Shown one piece after another: positions 1 through 10,000 of a stretch of 64,000 bases of DNA; position 1 is the first letter of the stretch; every line of letters starts with the position of its first letter. Both the position numbers and the translations under genes were made by a program. Location of the stretch: positions 1 to 64,000 of the forward strand of contig JADDOH010000488.1 in the NCBI GenBank assembly GCA_016648135.1, in the 5' to 3' direction. This DNA comes from Agrypnia vestita (Eukaryota > Arthropoda > Insecta > Trichoptera > Phryganeidae). Under the pieces are notes generated by a model. The model did no database searches and was not told the DNA's origin. It saw only the letters and a program-made list of their open reading frames with translations.

Positions 1-2790
1 TTTTGCGATGCACAAATTTGTTTTGTTAAACCCAAATCAAGATACACATTATTTTCCAGAACAAAACTTTCAAAAGGAATCATATACAACGGAATTGAAT
101 GACTTCTGTATATTTTTAAGGCGAAGTAAGATAACGTATGATAGCTCATTACAAGTGAAGGATGATTTTTGTTTCGCCAAAAGGGTTTATTGTGACAATA
201 GGAATGCAAAAGTTGTAATTTAGGGGTTAGTGGATGGGAAAGCATACTAAGACGGTTGATGAAAAATTTGTCTGACGAGTTGGCGTCTTATTTCCAGAGG
301 TGGTTCGACATTCTCTACCTGGAGAATATTAATTGGAGTTGATTTCACGCATCCAGATATTAATCTGAGAGATTTATATTGTATTTGATGTAGTTTTTTT
401 GCCAAATATTTAGGGAAAGGTTCCAAAAGAAAGGAAGCATAATCGAGATGAGATCTGATAAGTGCGTTATACATCAATCTCAGAACTGTAGGATGAGAAC
501 CCCGCCAAATTCCCGCTGTTGCTTTAATAATATTGAAATTTTGATTACATTTTGATAAGACTTCGGAAATATGATTAGACCAAGACAGAGAAGATTGAAA
601 ATTTAGTCCGAGAAATTTAACTGAAGAGCTTATATGAAGCGGATGATTCTCAAAATGTACAATAAGATTTGGGGTGATTCTCTTTTTGGAAAAAACAACA
701 ATTTTGCTCTTTTCCGAGGATAGGCACAATCCATTATGCAGAAGCCACAAGCTCAGATCATTCAGAGCCTTTTCCATTTGAATCAAAGCCAAGGAAATTG
801 TTTTTCCTGAAGAATAAATGACTATGTCATCCGCCAATGAAATAATTCTACAATATTTAGCAATAACAGCTTCTAAATCACATATGTACAAATTAAAAGG
901 TAAAGGACTTAAAACTGACCCTTGAGGAAGGCCTTTCCACACCACTCTAGTATCAACTATACATCCTTGTAAAAATGCAACAATGGTTCTACGGCACAAA
1001 AGATTTTTTATAAAATTAATAATTTTTCCAGGAATATTCATCTTGTGAAGCTTATCCACAAGAATCGGAATTAAAACATTATCATATGCACCAATAATAT
1101 CTAAAAAAGCAGCCATTAAATATTCTTTTCTAGTAAACGACAAATTGATATCAGTGGTAAAATAGACAAATTATCCAGAGTACTTTTACCTTTACGAAAA
1201 CCAAATTGGGATCTTGAAAGAAGGTGAATAACAAACCAGTCTAATCTATTTTTAACTAAATGTTCCATTATTTTACAAAGACACGATGATAATGCTATAG
1301 GGCGGTATGAAGCTCCATCTGATGGATCTTTGTTTGGTTTGAGGATTGGGATAATGTATTGGGATTTCCAACTCTCAGGAATCAAACCTGTAAAAAAATA
1401 TCATTAAAGATATTAAGTATTATTGTGTGGAATTTTGCATTAGCTGCTTTTATTAATGAATATGGAATGTCATCTGGTCCAGGTGAGGAATCATTTAAAT
1501 GTTGAAGAACAAATTTTAGTTCAGAGATAACAAAAGGGCCTTCGAGATGATGAGTAATTACAAGAGTAGATGGTTGAGGAAGTTCTTGATCTGATGGACA
1601 AAAGCGGGGGGCCAGTTTGTCCATGAAATTATTTAACCAGGAAGAAGTGGGAGTAAGTTGGATTGGAGGATTATATGAAACTCTGTATCTTCGAATCATT
1701 TTCCAGACGGTAGATAAAGTGGTCTCTGGAGATAAAGTTTCACAAAATGAAGCCCAACCTGCTCTTTTTTTATTTCTAAGAAGCCGCCTAGTTTGAGCAC
1801 TAATTTTTTTAAATTCGAGGTAATTTTGTAAATTCATATTTTTACAATATAATTTAGTCGCTTTTCTTCTTTTATCAACAGCGAGAGTGCAATCAAGATC
1901 CCACCAAGGGGCAGGATGAGGTTTTTGTAAATTTGACGTAGTAAAAGGAATATGCTTTTGAGATATATTTTTAAGAATGTCAACCATTTTGTTATATGAC
2001 TGAATACAGTTATCTAATGGATGAAAGGTGGAAGACATAGCACTATCAAGTTCCGTTGCATAGCTGAATAAGTCAGCTTTTTTCGATTGAAATCGATATT
2101 TAGGCCTTGGAATAGCTCTGCTGGCTTGAGGGGTTTGGAAAGACAAGATAATTGGAAAGTGATCGCTACCACAACTGTCAGGAACAATGTCCCATGAAAG
2201 CAAAGATGCTATATTACTAGAACAAATGGAGAGGTCTATTGCACTAGGGTTTTGGGAAGGTAAAGATATTCTTGTGGGAGATCCATCATTGAGTAAACAT
2301 AAATTTCCAGAATCTAAGAAATCTATTATACGTTTACCAGATCTGTCATCTGAAGAACAACCCCAGACGGTAGAATGTGCATTAAAATCACCCAGTATAA
2401 TAATTGGTGAAGGTAACGAAATTATGAAATTATTCCACCAATTGAGATTGAATATTGAAGAGGGATTACAATATGTGGAAACTATTGTAATATTATTGTA
2501 ACGAATAGCACAAACTTGTACACTGTGATCTGGGGGAGAAACCGGAATGGATTGAAAAGGAATACCATTTTTAATTAGTATGGCGGAACCTCCTCCTCCA
2601 TCCGATCGGTCACACCTAACACATGAATATCCGTTCACACGAAAACGGAGAGACGGCTTAAACCACGTCTCTGAGATGGCAGCAATAGAAATGGAGTAAT
2701 TCTGTAATAAATACAGAAGATTTATTCGATTAGAAACAGCGCTTCTCGTGTTCCATTGAAGAAGAGCTGCCATTGTTTGGGAGGGGTTCC
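1..2790 (-). pseudogene. LINE ORF2 remnant: APE endonuclease + reverse transcriptase
   Basis: Reading the minus strand from an ATG near 2773 (MAALLQWNTRS), there is an APE-type endonuclease with AISETWF, ILGDFNAHS and GSDHFPI blocks. After a linker comes a reverse transcriptase with YRPIALSS, FLDIIGAYDNV (motif A), GLPQGSVLSPLPFN (motif B) and LADDIVIY (motif C, the catalytic Asp pair). Frameshifts fall near 1383, 1140 and 260. Beyond 247 the frame moves and continues as INRLSMLSHPLTPK, typical of the region after the RT. In this copy the upstream ORF1 tail reads in frame into ORF2 with no stop between them. No function is expected. Confidence 0.88.
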
Positions 2791-4050
2791 ATATTTTTGA
2801 AATTATTTCGGCAGCGTTGGACGGTATTTTATTTTGAGAAATAATATTAATTAAGAGTGTTAATAATGTTTGAATGATATCAGAGGAGTTATGGTTATTA
2901 ATGGATAGAGAATCATTGTTTGAAAGGAATGCAACTGCATTAGAGTTATCCTTAGACTGGGAATTTCCATTGGGAGAAATGTATATTGAATTTAATGTGG
3001 ATTGGTCATTAGAAAGATAAGAAGGCTCATATGTTTTTGGGGTACGAAAAGTAAAAATACTTTTCTTTTGAGAAGTGGGTTTTGTTGATAGATTTTTTTC
3101 TGAAAGAATTTTGCGAGAAAAGTGGAGACGAAGGAAAATTAGTCGGAGATGACGAAGAAGTTTTTTCCGCAAAGGAGGATTTTACCGAAGAAAAAGATTT
3201 TGATGCTTTAAAAATAAGAAATATTTTCTGATGCCATAATATGTTTGATATTTTTTTGTCTAATAAACTCAGGACAAAGAACATTCGTGGCATTGTGAGA
3301 ACCAGAACACCGCACTTGAAACAACGGGGACTGCTTCTACATGCAGTCTTAGTGTGCCCGTACCTGCAGCAGGAAAAACATTGAATAGTGGGAAACACAT
3401 ATTGTTCCACTGGAAGAGAATTATAGTGCAAATATATATGTTTCGGAAGATTTTGCCCTTCAAAAGTAATGACGACCGATTGTGATGGAAGCCATTGAAT
3501 GGCACCAGATTTTGTGTCTTCAGACAACGTACTTTAATTGGTTTCCCAAAACGATCCGGAACATTAATTTCTTCAATTATTTCTTTTTCTGACATATCTA
3601 CAGGGATACCTTTTACCAAACCCATGCGAGTAACCTGGTAAACCGGAATTACTGCCGAGTATTGGCCTACAGACAATGAAGAATAGCAAAAATCATTTGC
3701 TGATTTAAAATCTTTAAATTGAACAGAAACTTTAAGGGCTTTAACCCCCCCGGGGGAAATATTTTTTATTTTTTTCCGGAACAAAAAGTTATTGACCAAA
3801 TGAATTGGAAGATTTGTCATCTCCACTAATTTTTTGAACATGAACTGTAAAGGGACCACAATCGGAAGGTTTGTACATTGCAGTAATGGTTTCCCTGGGT
3901 TTTTTTGAGGAAGATGTATCATCCAGATGCGCATCTCTCCTTTTTCTTGGATCTGACATTTCATTGAGAAGAGGGGACAACTTTCTGTTATTCTGTTGTT
4001 TTGGGTTGCCAAGGTAAATAAAAATTTGTTTTCCTTGTGTTATTTTGGGT
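2770..4050 (-). pseudogene. LINE ORF1 (Gag-like) remnant with CCHC zinc knuckles
   Basis: Minus-strand ORF1 starting near 3960 (MSDPRKRRDAHLDD). It contains a central RRM-like stretch (VKALKVSVQFKDFKSANDF) and then CCHC knuckles (CFSCCRYGHTKTAC, CFKCG). ORF1 proteins of this type bind element RNA. The frame shifts near 3790, 3525, 3300 and 3100, so only fragments are readable. After the third shift the sequence continues as SHNATNVLCPEF, completing the last knuckle. The Ser/Lys-rich C-terminal part runs to the ORF2 start. Confidence 0.8.
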
Positions 4051-4083
4051 TGCCAAGGTAAATAAAAATTTGTTTTCCTTGTG
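3998..4083. repeat. 44-bp tandem duplication at the LINE 5' end
   Basis: Two almost identical 44-bp units beginning TTGGGTTGCCAAGGTAAATA at 4001 and 4045 lie head to tail just upstream of ORF1. Either promoter repeats of the element or a replication slip. Confidence 0.85.
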
Positions 4084-4365
4084 AAAAAATTATCATAATG
4101 ACCTAACACAAATGGTTAAAACCAGGTAAAAGAAGAGGTAAAATATATTTTAGTGGTTATTAAAATACGAAATATACAAGAAAAAAGATTAAAACGAACC
4201 CCAAGCCAGGAAAGCTGAAGACACAAAAATGGTTGCTGAGCAACTTCCTTCTGCAAGTGTTATTTATAAATATTATTTTAATTTATGTCCTTGATTATTG
4301 TTTTTTTAAAAACATTTAGAAGTGGAGAGAAGATCATTTTTTGTTGATTATTTAAAAGTTTAATA

Positions 4366-5648
4366 TTAGGTCCTTACATATGAAATTGACGTTTAGTATG
4401 GGAGGAACATAAAGCCGATTTTTTTTATTATAATATATTTATTTAATCAAAGTATGTACCATTGCTATCTATGCACTTTTGCCATCTCATAGGTAGTTCA
4501 TCGATCCCTTTACTTAAAAAACCATTCGGACGGGAATCGATAAAATCTTTGAAGGCGGTTTGGACTGCCCCATCGGAGTTGAATTTTTTCCTTTGCAAGA
4601 AGTTATCCAAATTTCGAAAAAAATGGTAATCTGTTGGGGCAAGGTCCGGAGAGTACGGTGGATGTCTTAGACATTCCAATTGAAGCTCCTCTAATTTGGT
4701 AGCCGTCTGTTGTGCAGTGTGTGGTCTAGCGTTATCATGAAGCAGCAGTGGCCTAGAGCGATTAACCAGCCTCGGTTGTTTAGCAGCTAGCTTTTCCATC
4801 ATGGTTTGCAGTTGCTGACAATAGACATCTGCCGTAATCGTCTGGCCAGATTTAAGAAAGCTGTAGTGAACGACACCAGCACTAGTCCACCAAACGCTCA
4901 CAAGTAACTTTTTTGGAGTCAATTTTCGCTTGGGGCATGGTTTGGCTGGTTCGGCAGGGTCCGGCCATTGCGATGAGCACTTTCGATTATCGTACAGGAT
5001 CCACTTTTCATCACAGGTAATGATTCGATTTAAAATCCCTTCATTATTGTGCCGGTTGAGTAATGCAACGCAGCAGTCAACGCGCGTTTGTTGATTTGCT
5101 TCACTCAATTCATGAGGTCCCCACCTTTCAAGCTTTTTCACCTTACCAATTTGCTTCAAGTGGATTAAAACAGTTTTATCACTAACACCGCAGCCTGCAG
5201 CTAACTCGGATGTGGTTTGCGATGGATCCGCTTCCACAATAGCCTTCAATTCTTCATTATCAACTTTGGTCTCCGGCCGTCCACGGGCTTGTTCTGCAGG
5301 TCGAAATTTCCAGAACGAAAACGTTGGAACCAAAAACGCACTGTGTTTTCTTTTGCGGCACCGTCGCCATACACATCATTAATCCTTCGAGCCGTTTCTG
5401 CAGCCTGGTGCTACGGTGGAACTCGTACTCGTAAATAACGCGATATTTCAAGTTTTTCATTTTGTAAACTGAGTGACGCAAAGAAAAAAACAATTGAGGA
5501 AAAAACAAATGAATTATAATTTTCAAAACACAAATACATGAGTAAATAGCTGTATAAATTTGGATTTGGAATTCCTAACCAAAGAGAAGATATTTGAGAT
5601 CAAATTTGCCAGTACGGCAAAACGTGAATTTCATATGTAAGGACCTAA
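4366..5648 (-). mobile_element. Full-length mariner transposon with TIRs and TA target duplication
   Basis: Element of 1283 bp. The left end begins TTAGGTCCTTACATATGAAA and the right end is its reverse complement, with about 28 nearly matching bases. TA dinucleotides flank both sides (4364-4365 and 5649-5650). It encodes one transposase on the minus strand. Its length and ends are normal for mariner, but the transposase is frameshifted. Confidence 0.95.
4443..5460 (-). pseudogene. mariner transposase (DD34D), frameshifted near the N-terminus
   Basis: The reading starts at MKNLKYRVIYEYEFHRST (5460). Two frame changes in the first ~60 codons interrupt the N-terminal helix-turn-helix. From 5333 to 4443 the frame is open for 296 residues: ERWGPHEL, ITCDEKWILYDNRK (first catalytic Asp), HDNARPHTA (second Asp), HPPYSPDLAPTDYHFF (third Asp, DD34D) and the ending KCIDSNGTYFD. 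The sequence resembles the cecropia-type mariners, but the subfamily was not tested. It is inactive as it stands. Confidence 0.95.
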
Positions 5649-6099
5649 TATTTGAATCCTTTTTATATTTATTTATTTATAGTTGCTCAAGTAAATTTAT
5701 CCTAAAACCTTTTGTTTCTATATGTAAAGGTTTTGGTTCGTTATCACCTTGCGGGACGTGGTTTTCATTTAATAAATGGGCCGCAAATATTGACTCTAAA
5801 TTTTTATTTTTATAGCAGCGCATGTGTTCCGCGAATCTAGTTAAAAAAGACCTTCCTGTTTGTCCTATATGTGGCATTGCAATCTTTATGATTACATATT
5901 AATTTGTATATGCCACTGTTTTCTAATTTAGGTGTTTTGCTTTTAGAGTTTTTGAGGTTTGTCCCTATATTGTTATTGGTTCTAAAGGCCGGAAAAAACG
6001 TACATTACTACAGGTGTTTTCACAAATATCTAATTACTCTAAAGGGGAAGGGGTAACTTAAAATTGTGTAAATAAGTTATTTGTACGTGGTATATCCAC

Positions 6100-6140
6100 T
6101 GTTTGATAATGGCCTTACAAGCCGAAACAGCTGTAACACA
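6100..6140 (+). ncRNA. Hammerhead-ribozyme-like motif (Penelope type)
   Basis: TTGATAA (6103-6109, core CUGANGA with two changes) is followed by a GGC...GCC stem II, GAAA (6124-6127), a self-complementary CAGCTG as a short stem III, and TA (cleavage triplet GUA). The first three bases on each side can pair as stem I. The layout matches the minimal type I hammerheads known from Penelope-like elements. The core substitutions probably make it inactive. Confidence 0.4.
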
Positions 6141-6978
6141 TAAAAATACTTAACCCGTAGAACTTAATAATAATATTTATTAAAATTTAATTTATTTTAA
6201 ATTTCGCTAAAAATAAATATGGAGTTCTACAAATTAAACACAAAAACCATAAAAAAAAGTACATAAAATTCTTGAAATATTTTTTATATTATGAGTAATG
6301 GCTATACAGTGGAACAATAAGCCCCTCTCCATCCAATAGTACCATACTGTAAGAGGGACTGCACCAACACATAATACACCATTTTAATTGTATTTTTGTT
6401 TAATATAGTGCGTAGGTTATAAAAAACAAATCAGTTTTCTCAATCGTTCCACGGTCAGATTGATGTGGTCTTGTCATTTGTTTTTTTTTCATTTGTCAAT
6501 TGTTATTCCTAAATATACTTTTGACCTGCTAAATTTTTTGTTTTTTTAGTGATTTTTCAGAAGTGATTTATCACTTTAGTTTTGTTTTCTTTTAATATCC
6601 TTTTATCACATAACTTTATTCTCATTCTTGAAAAAAATCGAAATATTTCTTTAAATGGCAAATTTGAATTTTTTTTCGAATTATGTAAACTAAAATGTAT
6701 TGATTTATGGTGCAAGGGGCTAAAAATTATTTCGAATTATTGGGGTTAAGGTGGGAAAGTAATAAATAAAGCTACCTACCGCAGAACAGGTATTTCTATA
6801 TATCTAGCGAGGTATTTAAACGCTCATTTTATGCATTTTTAATTAATTAACGGTATTTTACAGTAGTAATTTTAAGAATGGATCAGACAAGTAGAAATAC
6901 TAAGATGTTTAAAAATACGCATTTTTATTTTTAAATAAAATTTATAATTGTTAAATTATGATTCGTTCTCTGTTTGAG
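6141..6978. other. AT-rich stretch before the first recognised exon
   Basis: No gene, clear element end or FG-coding exon was seen. 6680-6745 resembles 52665-52715 (ATTTATGGTGCAAGG followed by a Tigger-like tail), so part of it is old repeat. The start-codon exon of Nup98 is not recognisable here. Confidence 0.5.
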
Positions 6979-7086
6979 GCTTTGGACAAAACACATCCGG
7001 CGGACTCTTTGGGAACACCCAGGCCGGCTCCTCCCTCTTCGGACAGACCAACCCGGGTATGCAGCCTTTCGGAGCCAAACCCCAAG
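6979..7086 (+). CDS. Nup98-96: Nup98-96 exon 1 of window: FG/GLFG repeats
   Basis: Acceptor after TTCTCTGTTTGAG, donor GTCAGT. Phase 1 at both ends. It encodes [18 protein letters not shown] and PFGAKPQ. One GLFG and several FG units. The preceding codon half must come from an upstream exon not found here. Confidence 0.9.
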
Positions 7087-10000
7087 GTCAGTCAGCCATT
7101 CTTTCTGTCGTATTTTTCCTGGCTTCGGCGAGGTTCCGGTATTTTTAACAAAACAGAGGATGAGTACAATAAATCTGTACATATAGACATACCACTATAA
7201 CTAGGCGTGCGAGGGAGGGCGTTCCTATCGCGTAACAAAAGTTGTCAGGGTGTAAATTTATTACACAATACATAATGTACAGAATGTCCGGTGACCGGTG
7301 TCATATTAAATACAGAAATTTGGTCGGGCAGCACTAAAGAAACCATGCAGTAATGGCGGCCGTTCTATCTGTCAAACTATCAGATGGTAATATCGGTCCA
7401 TTATTTGCTTTTTCAGCTATGCAAAACTTTAATACTTCATTGGCAATTGTTCTTGCACCATCCTGGACTGTTTAGGATGTTTTGGACATAATAATTCAGT
7501 GTATATTGGTAATCAAGATGACACAGCTCACGCTCAAAGACGAGAATGAACTGAATGACAGGGTGAGGGGTTACCGCCGAGTGCGGCGATTTTAGTTCAA
7601 AATTAATTCGCCGCACGCCAAGTTACGTTGGGCAAGCAATAGCTCTGCATGGTGTACCAGATGGACAGCGTCTACTGGGGAGACCTCCTAGATAGCTGGA
7701 ATTCAGTATCACAGGAGAAAACTCTTGTGCAAAAAGGTTCTTTGAGTCCAAATAAAATTGAAGAAAAAAATATTGTAAAGTAAAAGTACATTTGTAGCTA
7801 TTCAGAGTTTTTGTGAAGTTTAAGGAAATAACTTCTTCTTCAAATATTGCAAATTTATTTTGTGGTGATATAATTATAATTTATATAAATTAACTTTGTA
7901 AACTTATTTATTGAAAAAATTCAACATGTTTCGAAGCCAATGGCTTCTTCGTCAGGATAACAAAAATAAAATTTAAAAATCGAAGTATAGATCAAAATAT
8001 ATGTAGTATGCTATGGGATTCATAGAGGCAAAGTGTAGTCAGTGTACTTCCGACTAATGAGAAATATAGTATTTTGAGAGCATCCGCATTTTTCAATTAT
8101 CCTAAAGATAAATCCAAGCATTTTATATATAATTTAGTTATAATCATCACGTTAAATTACATATTCTATCCGAGTCCTCCCGATTTAAGAAAATATTTTC
8201 TATTTCAGGTTTTGGTTTCGGTGCCACCTCCACGGCCCCGGGTGGCGGGCTCTTCGGCTCCCCCTCTCCCGCGGGCGGCGGGCTCTTCGGGCAGCCGGCC
8301 ACCGCGCAGCCCGGCAGTTCCGGCCTCTTCGGCGCCAACACAAGTCAGTTACAACATCTCTCTTTCAGCTACGGCATCACGGTGAACTGCCCTTAACCAT
8401 GACCACTAATTGCTCCTATTAGGTCGATGCGTTTGTAAAAATTATCTTGTAACAATCAAAAACCAACTCCACACATTACAGGGTTGATAAAAATCACAAT
8501 CTAAAAAAAAAACGGATTTATCTGATTTAAATTACATCATTTCAAAGACAGATATTCTTGATAAAACATATAAAATAATTTTAATTATTAATAAAATTAG
8601 CAAAAATCAACGTATTAGTTGTTCAAAAAAGTCAGTAATTTTTTAAAAAACACAGAAGCATTTTGTCATATTTAACAAAAAATTATCAAGGAAAATAAAA
8701 AATACTTAAAATTAATAAACAAACATAAGACCATTTGGGTTCACTGCATTCGCAGTCACTTATATTTTTACTTACATATATGCTTTAATTAACTTTTCAA
8801 GTTGTTGGAATTTAGTTTTTACAAAAGGAAGACTATTTTGGCAGCTTTCTCAGTGCTTAACCTATTTCTTATTTTCTGTGAATTGAATTGAATGTCGAAA
8901 ATATTCTTTCAGAAAGCGGATAAAGCAACCAAACTTAGTAGTTACTCGATTATATTCAAATCTTCTTCGGTTATACATTTTTTCATATTATGTATTGCTA
9001 CCCACCAATCGGTGGGGGTGGTTTTCTGTATTACTCGTTTATCGACTAATACTCCAGTGAAAGGCTCAACTTTTGCCGGGGGATGTCCCTTGATACTTTT
9101 TGGCTGATTTAGTTTCACTAAAAAAGTATGGATTTAAATAATTGATTTTTGTAAAAGAATCACTTCATTTTAATCGTCATTTAACCGTTTGAGTGCCAAA
9201 AAATTCATACAGTTGCTTTTAAAATGCCACTAAAAAAACTTTTTTTTTTGAAAATATATATTGTTTTTAAAACCCCATAAATTCTTTGAATTTTCATGGA
9301 TTTTGATTATTTTTTCGGTGTTTTATTAAAGAATATCGAAATATTTGAAATAAAACGCTTGCATAAATGAATACAGTATTTTATTCAGAAAAAAAGAAAG
9401 ACAAAAATGAAAAACAAAAAAAATCAACAACTATGCTTTCCTGCACACGCCGTGTGGACACCCTTCTTACAATACGCACAAATAGTCGTTGATCTACGCA
9501 GCCCAGCACCATCTTTATTACTACAGACCACACAACGACGTAAATTTTTTCCTGGAAGCTTCTGCAGTTTGGATTTATGGAATGAAATTGTCAGACATTT
9601 CAGAGGACGCGCTCGACATTATAGTTTTTCAATTAAGGGGGTATTCTAGTCTAGGGGCACGAATTTCGGGGGTTTCTTAGAGCTTTGTAAAAAAGAAACA
9701 AATAATATTTTTGGTATACTTTTTTTTGTGATTTGTTTATTTATATTTTGAAGAATACATCAAAGATAAAAATATAATAAAAAATTCAAAACTCAAAAAG
9801 TTATCGGCTGGTAAAGTGGGGGGTCCAAAAAAAAGGGATGTCCTGGCAGACATGGTTCCAACCCTCGTGGTCATCTGAATCAAAAATTCTAACGGATTCT
9901 TAATTAGTAAAGATGTCGCTATCGCCCCTACCTCGGAGAAATAAAAAAAATAAAAATTAAAAAAATGACGGCCGTTTGAAAAAAAAAAACACATTTTTTC

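Larger units (their letters stand above)
1..4190 (-). mobile_element. Jockey/I-type non-LTR retrotransposon, decayed, cut by left window edge
   Basis: Minus-strand LINE with the usual two-ORF layout: a zinc-knuckle ORF1 (about 4050-2790) followed by an endonuclease/reverse transcriptase ORF2 (about 2790 to the left edge). Coding sense continues in a shifted frame through 250-1, so the 3' end lies outside the window. At least six frameshifts separate the readable blocks, so the copy is dead. The 5' end is not exact; it is placed where the sequence changes to the 3' flank of the Penelope-like element. Assignment to the Jockey/I group rests on the ORF1 zinc knuckles, the APE-type endonuclease and the RT motifs. 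An RNase H domain, expected in I-clade elements, would lie off the edge. Confidence 0.88.
4278..5980 (-). pseudogene. Penelope-like GIY-YIG endonuclease C-terminus, split by mariner
   Basis: On the minus strand the segment near 5930 reads NSGIYKLICNHKDCNATY. After a 2-bp loss it continues as GQTGRSFLTRFAEHMR near 5870, and then LNENHVPQGDNEPKP. This is the GIY-YIG nuclease of Penelope-like elements. An in-frame TAA follows LLEQL near 5677. Beyond the mariner the ending FSPLLNVF and a stop appear. Removing the mariner plus one TA copy keeps the reading frame across the insertion point, which shows that the mariner came later. Confidence 0.78.
4190..6140 (-). mobile_element. Penelope-like retroelement 3' part, interrupted by a mariner
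   Basis: The minus strand encodes a GIY-YIG endonuclease tail of the Penelope type from about 5980 leftwards. The coding sense resumes on the other side of the mariner insertion (4366-5648) and stops near 4278. The reverse transcriptase part is missing, and the right limit is uncertain. A hammerhead-like motif at 6100-6140 is close by, which fits the family, although it lies on the + strand. AT-rich sequence left of 4278 is taken as the 3' UTR. Only the C-terminal quarter of such an element is present. Confidence 0.75.

Noticed and set aside
2187..2501. 104-codon plus-strand ORF
   Set aside because: Antisense shadow of the LINE endonuclease domain.
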